Shown: positions 31,140 through 40,957 of the stretch, one piece after another
Position numbering within the stretch: the first letter of the stretch is position 1
How the letters are laid out: each line of letters begins with the position of its first letter
Assembly: GCA_038380435.1 (NCBI GenBank)
Contig: JAWZYU010000011.1
Coordinates: forward strand, 81,320,501-81,384,500
Reading direction: 5' to 3'
Origin: Ryuthela nishihirai
Lineage: Eukaryota > Arthropoda > Arachnida > Araneae > Heptathelidae
Length of the DNA: 64,000 nt
Program-made: the position numbers and the translations under genes
Notes under the pieces: generated by a model
What the model was told of the DNA's origin: nothing
Seen by the model: only the letters and a program-made list of their open reading frames with translations
Databases searched by the model: none

Positions 31140-32110
31140 GATGAAAGATGGACCCACATGTTATTAGGTCCGACAGGATAATAAATTGTCTTTTCAGTGT
31201 ATCTCGCAGAGAATTTAAGACCTTAACAACACCAGGTAGATTGGCTAGTTACTTATATATACAAATCCTTTATTTACATGTCATCTGCTTCTTACGATTT
31301 CTATTTTCATACTTATCATTGTCCATTATGTTCATTATTAAAATTTTATTTCTCAATATATTCACTTCCAACATTAATTAAATTATCGATTAGAATTTTT
31401 TTACCTCAGATTCAGGTACCTTCTCTAACTGAATTTTTTTTGTCTTTAATTTCCAATTTGCACCCTATGTCTTTAATTTCCAGTTGCAATTCTATGTGAT
31501 AATTATTCTCATTTTCATGTTTGGGTGTATTTTTTTTTATTAGAAAGTTGTTTTTACAAATTTTATCATAACTCTTTTCACTCCAAATGTTGTCTTTATC
31601 AGGTGCACCTGTACTTGTCTCTGCACTGACCTCACCTTCCCCATAATTAATTTTATCTTCATTGCACCCATTAATATTAATCTTGTTATCACCAACATGG
31701 TTACACTATAATTCTCTACTTCTGCTATCATTATTTTCAGAATTACAATCATTATTATTTTTAAAACTAATTTCATAGTCTATGTCATTTAGGTTCTTTT
31801 TCTTATTAAATCTTAACTTGCTTTGTAGAGCAGAATTCAGTCACATTGCGGAGTTAATTTTGAGATGCTTTCAAGAGAAAGAAAGAACAACTTTGAAACC
31901 TTATCCCAAAATAACTAATAGACATAGTTGGTTGTGTCCTATAGCAAAGTAAAGAGCAAGTTGCTGATTTTTGAAAAATGAGATGTTTGAGAAAATCAGC
32001 AAGCATTCTAATTTTAATAGCACTCTTTTTAAAACAGTATATTAAAAAAAGAGTAATTTTGTTGGATTTGAACCTCATTCTGAAATAACTAATGAACAAA
32101 ATATGATAAG
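31140..32110. other. AT-rich stretch without a gene
   Basis: Short T-rich low-complexity sequence with no coding or repeat call I can support. Open frames here are short and of biased composition. Confidence 0.45.
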
Positions 32111-32120
32111 TAATGTCTTC

Positions 32121-32328
32121 TAGCCATCCCATGGCCGAGTGGTTAGCGCGCTTGGCTACGGATCTAAGGGACCTGGGTTCGAGCCCCGGGAAAGACATGG
32201 ATGTGTGTGTTGCTTTTCTGCTGAGGTCTTGCCATCTTCTCAGACCTTCTACTTTGGCATATAAACTGACAGGCTCCTGTCAGACCTCTTGTGGCAAGCA
32301 GCTGTTTGAGGGGTATTTATTTTTTATT
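32121..32328 (+). mobile_element. SINE-S copy 5, best preserved
   Basis: Head CATGGCCGAGTGGTTAGCGC (A box) and GGTTCGAGCCCCGGG (consensus-quality B box). Body GACATGGATGTGTGTGTTG, CTTGCCATCTTCTCAGACC, ACTGACAGGCTCCTGTCAG, and end GGGGTATTTATTTTTTATT. Flanking duplication TAATGTCTTC at 32111-32120 and 32329-32338. The intact Pol III boxes make this the youngest-looking SINE-S in the window. Confidence 0.9.
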
Positions 32329-32539
32329 TAATGTCTTCAATTTCAATAAAGGTGCATTTGATTCTACATAATAATATACAAATATTTTCATGAAACATAT
32401 GAACAAACAAAACAATTTAAGAACTAGAAATACAGTAAAAATTGCAACACTTAAATATGTGCATTCTTATGAAATGATGCATATATCTTCAATTTAGAAA
32501 CATCCATTTTACCCAGACATACGAATTCACAGCTCATCA

Positions 32540-32965
32540 TTGATTTATTGAATATCCACTATCAAGCTGTTTTTTAACTGACAGGAGAAGATGGATGTAG
32601 AGGAAAAATTTTATTGAACTGAATGGAATCTGAGCCTATGACTTCCTAATGACATGTCAGGTGCTCTGACCACTGAGCTACCAGTCGGTGATCAATCTCT
32701 CTTCCACTGCTGATGTTATGCTATACTTCATCTGGTCAATCACTGTCTTTTGAGTGCATCTGGGGATTCTACTTCCTCAGAACCATCCTGGTCATGTGCT
32801 TACAACCAGCCACAAGGGCATCCTGGTGGCTATTGAAAATAGCAGCTAGGATGTCCTTGTGTAATGTCACCTGGTCTGACCACTGAGCTACTTGCTGCTG
32901 ATCAATCTCTCCTCCATTGGATTCACTGGATAATCTGAGCCATCCACTGGGCATTCTGGTTGCTA
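32540..32965. repeat. Left inverted arm around TTAA-repeat C
   Basis: Approximate reverse complement of 35140-35430. Matching marks are CAAGCTGTTTTTTAACTGACAGG, a tRNA-like SINE (GACATGTCAGGTGCTCTGACCACTGAGCTACC at about 32654), ATCAATCTCTCTTCCACTGC, ATGTTATGCTATAC and TCAATCACTGTCTTTTGAGTGCATCTGGGG. A second, partial duplication of the SINE-plus-tail unit occupies about 32830-32965. Confidence 0.75.
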
Positions 32966-33312
32966 TTAACCCTTTCAGTGTCCAGCCTGAAAAACAGGTT
33001 TCTATCCAGGGGCCAAGCTATTTTCTGCCTATGCTCAGCCAAAAAAAAACTTTAGAACTTTTTTGCCAAATAACTAATGAAAGGAATTATGGCATGTTGT
33101 ATGCCAAATTAATCAACATTTAATTCTGGATTTTCTGAAATTATAATATTTAACAAAAAAAAAACATATATTTCATTTTAATAGGACTGTTTTAGAGTCA
33201 TGTAGTAAAAAAAAATTCATCTAGCAACACAAATAAAAATTAAAAAAACAAACAAACTAATAGACAGAAATGATTACAATGCACGTAAATAGAATGACTA
33301 TATATTTCTGAA

Positions 33313-34432
33313 TAAACCTTTGGTAGCTAGATTTGTTTATTTCAAAAAGGCTTTTGACTCTGTTGATCGTCATAATTTGTGATTGTGAGATCATATGGTA
33401 TACCAGACAATTTGGTTAACATAATGAAAGCTCTCTATAATAATACTGAGTCGTGTGGGAGAGTTGGTAAGTCTTGTAGCAATTAGTTTAGTATTACTTA
33501 TGTTTTTGACAAGGGTGCATTTTTGCCGCCTTTTCTCTTTAGGTTGATTATTGATTATGTTATGCGAAATTCACTTCAAGGGAAAGATTTTGGCCTTAAA
33601 TGGACTGGAGTTACGAAAATTCCTGATTTAGATTATGCTGATGATTTAGCCCTTTTGGCTAATGGTGTTGATGAGATGAACTCTTTCATTCGAGCTGTTG
33701 ATGAGACTCGTAGTAGAGTAGGTTTGGTTATAAACAGAGAGAAAACTAAAGTGATGAAAATTGGTCAGGCAGGCTGTGATTCAGTTAATCTGAACGGTTG
33801 CAATCTTCAACAGATGTCACAGTTTAATTATCTTGGGAGCTATGTAACCGATAATGGTGATGTGTGGCATGAGATTAACAGACGAATAGGGATTGCTGCC
33901 GGGACTTTTAAGAATCTATGGAGAGTGTGGAGAAATTAGGCGTATACACCTAAAGACTAAAATTAGACTGTGTAATTGTTTGGTTCTTTCTAGGGTTAGT
34001 TATGGTAATGAAACTTGGACACTATGTAAACAAGATAACAGGAAACTAGATGCTTTTGATTCTAGATGCTTACGCAGTATCTTGGGCATTAGGTGGTTCA
34101 ACTTTGTAACTAATGATGAGGTTAGGCAAAGGAGTTTGCAACCTCCTTTAAGCAGCATATTGTGCAGAGAGAGACTCCGCTGGTTTTGCCATGTTGCCCG
34201 TATGGATAATTATAGATTGGCGAATAGGGTTATGAACAGTGTGCCTAGAGGCCTCAGAAGGAGGGGGAGACCTAGGATGCGGTGGGTAGACAATGTCAAA
34301 CAGGACCTTGTTAGAATTGGTGTGCAGTGGCCGGATGCAGCAGATGTAGCTCAGGACAGATATGCTTGGAGAATTACTGCGCGGTCTGGATGGACCTCTA
34401 TAGCCCATGGCTACTGGAGGATGATGATGATC
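33313..34432 (+). mobile_element. LINE copy 6, 5'-truncated, inside TTAA-repeat C
   Basis: Starts within the RT at the FKKAFDSVD region (AAACCTTTGGTAGCTAG). It includes the catalytic box IPDLDYADDLALLANG (about 33620-33665), KVMKIGQAGCDSVNLNG, and after a frameshift at 33935 (GAGAAATTAGG) the C-terminus ETWTLCKQDNRKLDAF to RGRPRMRWVDNVKQDLVRIG, with a GATGATGATGATC tail. 5' truncation is normal for LINE insertion. The frameshift is shared with copy 1. Confidence 0.85.
33523..33939 (+). pseudogene. LINE copy 6 RT palm fragment
   Basis: Open frame with the end of the RT palm: FLFRLIIDYVMRNSLQGKDF, LDYADDLALLANGVDEMNSF, VGLVINREKTKVMKIG and FNYLGSYVTDNGD. YADD is present, but the polymerase fingers are missing through 5' truncation. 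It ends at the shared frameshift. Confidence 0.75.
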
Positions 34433-35139
34433 GAATATGCTGGACCAAAACTGAAAAAAAACAGCACAGGGGAACAATGGAGATATCTTGTGTCGGCCAC
34501 CTGCGTTTTGTTGACTCAGTGAAACATAAGTAATTAAATGCAGCGCAAACCAAAATTTCTAAGATGGATGTGTTTACTTCCAGTTTCAATTTGATGGCGG
34601 GAAAGATGCGTATAATGCTGGGAAAAATGATAAAAATAACTTTGGAATACTGAAATACATTTATGACAGAAAAGAGTGTGAAATGGAAAAAAAAAATGGC
34701 AAGTATTTTTTAATTACTTCCAAAATCTACAGTTTTTAAAAATAGTAGTTTTTTTTGTTGATTTTTAGGAGATCTTCGAAGATTTAAGGAAAAATTTGTT
34801 GATAATAGCTCAAATCAAACTTGTGAGCTTAAATCAGAAGGTTGCTTCAGCAAATAGGAACGTTAACAAGCAAATCGGCAATACCATTTAGTGCTTCTAA
34901 AAAATGGCAATCAGATGGCTTTATAAAATTATTTATATTGTAGTTTAGTAAAATATGTATCAAATTAAAAATTTATATATTTTTGTAAGATATATATTAA
35001 AAAAAATTACAATGGCAATTTTTATTTTTAAAAAATTGAAATTTTTTTGTTGTACTAAAAACATATACATACATCATTGGTCTCTTAATTCAGATTCTCC
35101 CATACTTATACAGATGGCTTGAACACTGGAAGGGTTAAC

Positions 35140-35430
35140 AATAGCAATGAGGTTGGCCTTGTGGCCGGTTGTGTTCCCATGACTAGGATGGCTCTGAAGA
35201 AATGTAGTCCCCAGATGCACTCAGAAGACAGTGATTGACCAGATAGAGTATAGCATAACATCTGCAGTGGAAGAGAGATTGATCAGCAGCTGGTAGCTCA
35301 GTGGTCAGAGCACCTGACATGTCATCAGGGGGTCGTGGGTTCAGATCCCACCTAGTTCAAAACAATTTTTCCTCTGCACCCCTCTTGTCCTGTCATTTAA
35401 AAAACAGCTTGATAATCGATAAATATTCAT
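35140..35430. repeat. Right inverted arm around TTAA-repeat C
   Basis: Contains CCCCAGATGCACTCAGAAGACAGTG, AGTATAGCATAACATC, GCAGTGGAAGAGAGATTGATC and a tRNA-like SINE (GGTAGCTCAGTGGTCAGAGC at about 35290, B box GGGTTCAGATCCC). TTCAAAACAATTTTTCCTCTGC and AAAAAACAGCTTGATAAT follow. It mirrors 32540-32830. The SINE lacks the usual body of SINE-S and SINE-T, so it is a third tRNA-derived family, also found in the 20-21 kb palindrome. Confidence 0.75.
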
Positions 35431-35917
35431 TAAATCCATTTTACCAGTTTTCTTTTGAGACAATTCCAAAAGATTAAGAAAAAGTCAAATAGCAACAGTC
35501 AAAGCATGTTCTGCAAGAAACTTCAGTTTGAAAAATTACCAGAAAGTAGGAAACAATGGAAACGTGCGAAATGAGATCAGAAAAATGGACACCCACAACA
35601 GAGTAATATTTTCTTTCTTTTTTTAATTTTACAGGATATCTAAATAATAAGGTATCATTTTTATTATCAGATTTAAAAAAATTTTCAAAAAAATTTCAGA
35701 AATAATTTTAAAAAATCATAAATAGACTATGGGAGGAAAATTAAAACTTGAAGTATGTATAGTAATAAGAAGTATATAAGTAACTATAGTTCCCACTGGA
35801 TGTGAGACTGAATTTGGCACTGGGAACTATAATGTCTTCCAGCACGTTAAGGGTTAAGTGCATTCATCTTTGTTTTATCCTTGTCATATATACAAAACTT
35901 TATTATGATACCATGGG
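35431..35917. other. Non-coding, with a possible TTAA end
   Basis: AT-rich. TCCAGCACGTTAAGGGTTAAG at about 35838-35858 resembles the right end of the TTAA family. No coding sequence supported. Confidence 0.4.
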
Positions 35918-36044
35918 CTATGGAGGTCCTACCAGACTGTAATTTTGTTCTACAGGCATTTCTGTCCTCAGCTACACCTGATGCATTTGGCTACTGTAGG
36001 CCAATTCTAGCAAGGTCGTGTTTGACATTATTTGCCTATCACGT
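35918..36044 (-). mobile_element. LINE copy 7, antisense scrap, left part
   Basis: The reverse complement corresponds to the extreme 3' coding end: TGGTAGGACCTCC, then GGCCTACAGTAGCCAAATGC and AATGTCAAACACGACCTTGC, as in copy 4 (12603-12720). It is separated from its other half by the solo LTR. Confidence 0.7.
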
Positions 36045-36791
36045 TGTGATGCCCCCTCGTTCACTTTTACTTTACCTTAACCAGTTTTGCTTAATTTACA
36101 TTATATTTATCATTTTGGGAATTTTTATTTCCTTTTTGGCATCACAGCGCTCGTTTCCAAGAGTTAGGAGTTGCGCATGCGCAACTCCGAACTTCCGACT
36201 GTTACCCGCTAAAGCGTATGCACAAGGACACGCCCCCTCTTGTGTCATAGCTTGCGTCACTCTTCAATTTATGCAAATATCTTTCCCGGCATGCAACATG
36301 ACACGTGTGGGCTTTGTACCTCTTGTTATAACCGATGACATGTCACAGTAGCCAGAGCAGTAGACAGTTAGTCAGAAGCACAGTAGCACAGAAGTGAGTA
36401 GGAGAAGAGAGTGTGGTAGTAAGGATGAAGGAGCACAGTTAGTGCAGAATGTGTAATCAGATTTGATGTATCTTCTTCATTGAAGTTTGGTGAGTGATTT
36501 TTGGAAATAAATTGTTTGTTATTTAAACCTTTTGAATCTTTACTAATTTTTTCTCTTGAGCAACATGAATTAAGTTTTGATTGTATTTAGATATTTAAAC
36601 TTGACAGTCATTTTTGAATTCTTACTCATTAATGCTCGCTGGTATTTTGAACCCTAATTTAACTTTATTTTTTTTTGGCAATTTGTTAATTATTGCCTGG
36701 CGCCCGTCTCAGCTATCCGGAGCATAAAACTATTTGGATCAGAAAAAGGGTCCAAACTTAAAAGTATTTTGCATTTCTTTGGAGCGTTACA
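36045..36791 (+). mobile_element. Solo LTR, copy c (complete)
   Basis: TGTGATGCC...GCGTTACA, 747 bp, with TG/CA ends. Probable 4-bp target duplication ACGT/ACAT (one mismatch, consistent with CpG decay). It contains a CpG-containing perfect palindrome at 36167-36188 and GGAAATAAATTG (polyadenylation-type AATAAA at about 36505). The region between the palindrome and the polyA signal would hold the promoter and start site of the parent element. It splits LINE copy 7. The same LTR occurs at 748, 14100, 54752 and 63795. Confidence 0.8.
36167..36188. promoter_or_regulatory. NRF-1-like palindrome in LTR copy c
   Basis: Perfect 22-bp palindrome with core TTGCGCATGCGCAA, which fits the NRF-1 binding consensus. 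Homologous positions in the other LTRs are at 1220-1241, 14242-14263 and 55334-55355. They retain the palindrome but have lost CpGs (TGCATGCA or CACATGCA variants). Binding is inferred only from sequence. Confidence 0.45.
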
Positions 36792-36935
36792 ACATGCTAG
36801 GTCACCCCTTTTCATAAGGCCTTTAGGTACACTGTTCATAACCACCCTCTTTGCCAATCTGTAGCTATGCATAAGGCAATCATACCATCTAAAGCCCAAA
36901 ATATTGCACAATCATCTAGATTAGAAGGCATATTT
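36792..36935 (-). mobile_element. LINE copy 7, antisense scrap, right part
   Basis: The reverse complement gives the CNILGFRWYDC and NSVPKGLMKRGD segments of the LINE C-terminus. It continues the 35918-36044 fragment across the solo LTR, since both map to adjacent positions of copy 4. Confidence 0.7.
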
Positions 36936-36981
36936 TTTTTTATTTTCCTGCTTATAAAGGGTCATGCTTTGCTAAATAGCT

Positions 36982-38200
36982 ATATACACAGTTATATCAG
37001 AATAATATGACCACCCACGGAATCACAGTGCCCAGGCATGTCACAGAGTGCACATGACAAGGTCGACCACATGGAGATATAAGCGGCTGGCCAGGACAGA
37101 TGAGCCATAGTGTGTAACGTGAGCACAATAGGCAGAGGTATTGATTTGACAGACTTTCAAAAAGGAATGATCATCAGTTATCTCACCAAGGGTGGAAGCA
37201 TCTCGGAAACAGCAGATTTCGTGGGCTGTTTGTGAGGTGCTGTAGTAAGGGTGTACCAGGAATGGGACTACTGGCACACCAAGTACCTCCAGATGTAATA
37301 ATTCTGAAGCCCCAAAGGCCATTGACCCCAGAGGAGAACATCGCCTCAGTTGATTGGTAAAGGACAATTGATGTGCAACAGTGCAGCAGTTGACCACTCA
37401 AATGAATGCTGGGGCATCCAGGTACGTGTCCCAGATAACAGTAGGGCGAACCCTGTTTCGCATTGGTCTCTGAAGTCGATGCTGCATAAAAGCGCCCATG
37501 TTAACCAAGGTCCATCGGCAATGACGCCTGCAGTTCACACGGGACTACCATCATTGGACAGTGGAAGAGTGGAAAAAGGTTGTCTTCTCTGATGAATCGA
37601 GGTTTCTACTCCACAGAAGTGACAGGCTGTGGCAGATATGGCATTAAACACACGAGAACCAACACCTGGACATGCTTGTTGGTCAAGTACAGGCCGGCAG
37701 TGGTGCTTGTCTGGGGGAGTTTTCCTAGTATGACCTAGGACCTCTGGTACCACTGGGTGGGTCCCTGAATGCCAATGGCTATATGTCCATCCTCACTGAC
37801 CACATTCATCCCTTCATGTTGTTCATTTACCCTGGTGGTGATGGTGTCTACCAACAGGACAATGTGCCCTGCCATGTCACTAAGGTAATGCATGACTGGT
37901 TCCAGGAACATGATAGTGATGTCTCCGTTATCCCTTGGCCGATGAAATTGCCCGACCTCAATCCCATAGACCACTTGTGGGACCATTTGGATCGACAATT
38001 TCAGCTTGTGGACCCACAACCACATCATCTCTGGAACCTCCATGCTCTGCTGGAGTCTGAATGGGCACGTGTACCTCTGGCAACCTTCCAGGGCCTCATT
38101 GCATCCATGTCATGCCATCTTGCTGCTGTCATCCGGACCAAGGGTGGTTATTTTCATTATTAGGTAGGTGGTCATATTATTATGATATGACTGTGTATAT
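36982..38200 (+). mobile_element. Tc1-like DNA transposon with both ends
   Basis: Inverted ends of about 33 bp: ATACACAGTTATATCAGAAT at 36984 and its mirror (ATGATATGACTGTGTAT) ending at about 38200, continuing inward as AATATGACCACC / GGTGGTCATATT. A transposase pseudogene lies between. The flanks carry an 8-bp direct repeat AAATAGCT (36974-36981 and 38203-38210), with TA-rich sequence at the junctions compatible with a TA target. Confidence 0.75.
37140..38163 (+). pseudogene. Tc1-like transposase, broken
   Basis: N-terminal helix-turn-helix-like LTDFQKGMIISYLTKGGSIS (37145-37210), then decayed text with frameshifts. WTVEEWKKVVFSDESRFLLH (about 37557-37615) holds the first catalytic Asp. 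A frame from 37783 to the stop at 38163 gives YQQDNVPCHVTKVMHDWF (second Asp) and WPMKLPDLNPIDHLWDHLD, where the family normally has Glu at the third catalytic position. MNIAASMSCHLAAV-type C-terminus. The third position is Asp here. Inactive because of several frame breaks. Confidence 0.75.
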
Positions 38201-38324
38201 ATAAATAGCTTAGTGTTCAAAGTTAAAAAATATGCATACACAGTACACTTTTTTCACTGATATTAACACAAACGTTATAAATGCTCATATGAAAATGATA
38301 TCTTCAAGATAAACACAGTACATC

Positions 38325-38560
38325 GTGAAAGTCCACAATGTCCTTTGGAATTTATTATTTACAATATCTTTAGAAGAAAGAATAAAAGAACATCAAAATG
38401 ACTTTAAACTACACAAACCTACTATAGCAGTTGCCAATGAAGTTATAAATAATGGAGCAAATACCAACTTTGATAAAACTTTCATCTCTGCTTCACCAAA
38501 TACAATATTTAAACTAAAATATACTGAAAACTTAATAACCTATAATTATATATAATAATC
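38325..38560 (+). pseudogene. Possible Penelope-like GIY-YIG C-terminal remnant
   Basis: SLEERIKEHQNDFKLHKPTI, AVANEVINNGANTNFDKTFI resembles the region after the GIY-YIG nuclease core (R-x-x-EH ... A-x-H-x-x-x-GH-x-F-x-F) in Penelope-like retroelements. The upstream GIY-YIG motif is not visible, and the match is short. It could also be chance. Confidence 0.3.
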
Positions 38561-38724
38561 TATAATAAAACTAATAATAGCAGATATTGTTGCAACACTG
38601 GCATCTTAATATTCCTGCAGCATGACATTATTACAACAATTTCCACAATATAATATTTAAAAATCAAGAAGATGATAATTAAATTAAGTTACATAAATTT
38701 AATTACTACCCATTCAAACATATT

Positions 38725-39108
38725 TGGGGGGTGGGGGGCACTCAGTTGGTAGTGCTCCAGGCTTATCATCTGTAGTTCTCAGGTTCGAGTCCCAGCTTGG
38801 TCAGCATTGAGATTTATCTCTGCAAAATTCCCCGTCCTGCCCACGGTCAGTAGGGGACACCGATGGGCTTGGAAAGGCCACTGTCCGTCGGATGGAACAT
38901 TAAGTCGTGGCCCTGTGTGCGGGAGAGCCATACCCTGTGCACGTTAAAAGAACACGCTGGCTGGCCTAGATGGGAGGCTACCATTTGTCTCCCAAGAGCT
39001 GTTCAAGTAGGTCCCCTCCAATCTTCTCTGAGCCTTCGGGGTCCATGTGACCTGGCCATTTAGCCTATGGTGTGCAAAAAAGTGCCACCCAGGGGTAAAA
39101 CAACCCAA
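38725..39108 (+). mobile_element. SINE-T, full length, second copy
   Basis: Poly-G start, then CACTCAGTTGGTAGTGCTCC (A box), TTCTCAGGTTCGAGTCCCAG (B box), body CCCGTCCTGCCCACGGTCAG, GGGGACACCGATGGGCTTGG, CCCTGTGCACGTTAAAAGAAC, end GGTAAAACAACCCAA. Target duplication ATTCAAACATATT at 38712-38724 and 39109-39121. The B box is intact. Confidence 0.9.
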
Positions 39109-39121
39109 ATTCAAACATATT

Positions 39122-39720
39122 CAGATCATTTTAATGAGAATAATGATATAGCAACAATTGGTATTAAATGCTTGCATCTCCTAAATGAGACATTATATTT
39201 GGTATGTGATATTTCAAATCTAACATGCATCTTATTGTTCTTGTGCAATTTAAATGGTATGATTTCTTGTGTAGCATTCTAAACATCGTGTTGAATCTGA
39301 TAATGGATACAAATATATCTGAAGTTGTGATAATTAGTCAATTCTCATGAATATGCACAGTAAGTTGTTGCAATTAGTTTGTGACATCCTTTTATACGTT
39401 CAAGAAATAATTCTTCTTTAACCTTTGACATCGTGAAATAAAATCTTGTTAATATGCTCCAAAGAATATGACTTTTGTGATGTATTGTGGTTATCTTGAA
39501 GACAATTCTAGTGTAAAAAGTGTATATATTTTTTTCTACCATAACTAACCTTAGATAGAAGCAGACTATTATCCTTATCATTTATACTAATTATTTGATC
39601 TTCCAAATTACTGACAGAGATTGCATTACACCTTACACGGTTCTTTTGAGCCACTACCATATTTCTCACTGAAAGTCCCAGTACTCTCCTTTTCTGCACT
39701 TTCTCACATGTGTAAATATC
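39122..39720. other. Non-coding stretch
   Basis: No coding sequence I can support. Short open frames on the minus strand near 39510-39700 have no recognised motif. Confidence 0.45.
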
Positions 39721-40210
39721 AGGTCAGCTTAAAAAACTGAATTATACAAGGTGCTGGGCTTGTTTAAACTGTGCTCAGTCAAAAAAGCGTGAACTTTAGT
39801 CATTTGGCAAAAAGTTCTATAATGAAAAGAATTATGGCATGTTAGGTGTCATATTTATCAGCATTTAATTCTGGATTTTAGAAAAATAAAATATTAAAAA
39901 AGTCATGTAGTGAAAAATATGCATATAATTTTAATGCATAGAATAAAAAGGCTAATTATTTCTCAACAACACAAAACTAAATTACTTCTCGCAAGGAATT
40001 TAGTCTGTTCTATATTTTTTTTCAGTAATATGCTTTGAGAAATGTCAGACTTTTGTCAACTCTGCTCAGTAAAATAAAAGGGTAAACTTCAGAATTTTTT
40101 TTTCCAAATAACAATCAACAGAAATAGGTCATGTTATATATCAAAAGAAAGAGCATTTAATTGTGGTTAAGAAATGATTGAAATTCAATGAAAAAGATGG
40201 ATGGGTAATA
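39721..40210 (+). repeat. TTAA-repeat, diverged 5' part (copy D)
   Basis: CAGCTTAAAAAACTGAATTATAC, then the family text AAAGAATTATGGCATGTTA, CAGCATTTAATTCTGGATTTTAG, AGTAATATGCTTTGAGAAATG and ACAGAAATAGGTCATGTTATATA. The TTAACCCTTCC terminus is lost. Non-coding. Confidence 0.55.
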
Positions 40211-40384
40211 TTTTTTAAGCATCTTTTGTTTAATTGCTATGTTTTACTGTATTTTTTCTGTTTTAACTTCAGTAACAAAGGTTTAAAAATAAATTTTGTC
40301 ATTTTTTTTTTATTATTTCATTACTGGCAAACACAAGTTGCTTCTTGACATAGAATTCAATAAATAATTTTGATGGAAAAATTA

Positions 40385-40663
40385 TTTTTGCCTCCGCAAA
40401 ACTTTCCGCCCCAGCCCACAGTTAGTAGGGTACACCTAATGGGCTTGGAAAGGCTGCCATCCATCAGATGGGATGTTAAGCTGTTGCCCTATGTGTGGGA
40501 GAGCATGTCCTGTGGATGTCCATGACAGGAAGCTACCATATGTCTCCCAACAGCTGTTCAGTGGGACTCCAACCATCTCTGAGCATTTGGGGTCCTTGTG
40601 ATCTAGCCATTTAGCCCTTTGTGTGCAAAAAAAGTACCACCCAGAGGTAAAACAGCCCAGGCT
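40385..40663 (+). mobile_element. SINE-T, 5'-truncated, diverged
   Basis: Body only: CCGCAAAACTTTCCGCCCCAG, GGTACACCTAATGGGCTTGG, CTGCCATCCATCAGATGGGATGTTAAGC, TTAGCCCTTTGTGTGCAAAA and end GAGGTAAAACAGCCCAGGC. More substitutions than the other copies. No clear target duplication. Confidence 0.75.
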
Positions 40664-40679
40664 TTTACAACAGACCATT

Positions 40680-40957
40680 CACATCAGAGAAACTTCATCT
40701 TTCTCTGACTTCTCATTATCTGTTATTAGACCATATAATGTCCATTATACCATGCTTCAACATCTCTCACAATCAAGTAAAAATCAGCTGCTCTTACTTT
40801 TCAACCATATTTTTGTGGAGGAGCAATTTCTGGACTCCTAGTGGAATGCCATGATCTTGGTCTCCCCAAAGCCAGGAAAAGATCCCAAGATTCCTTACAA
40901 TTACCATCCCATTGTGTTGACCAGCTGCATGTTCAAGGTGTTGGAGATAATGGTAAA
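40680..40957 (+). pseudogene. Jockey-type reverse transcriptase fragment
   Basis: An in-frame stretch on plus resembles the RT finger region of jockey/I-type non-LTR elements: YNVHYTMLQHLSQSSKNQLL, LLFNHIFVEEQFLDS, a TAG, then WNAMILVSPKPGKDPKIPYN and YHPIVLTSCMFKVLEIM. The KPGKDP...NYHPIVLTSC...KVLE pattern matches the conserved KPGKDP..NYRPI.LTS..KVLE block. It is a different element from the nine LINE pieces and is truncated on both sides by LINE copy 8. Confidence 0.65.

Larger units (their letters stand above)
32966..35138 (+). repeat. TTAA-repeat, copy C, with a LINE inside
   Basis: Left end TTAACCCTTTCAGTGTCCAG (32966), right end GAACACTGGAAGGGTTAA (35138). The left part (to about 33310) and right part (from about 34560) match copies A2 and B. 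The middle is occupied by LINE copy 6. The inverted CCCTTYCAGTGTC ends and TTAA on both sides are clearest in this copy. Non-coding apart from the LINE. Confidence 0.7.
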
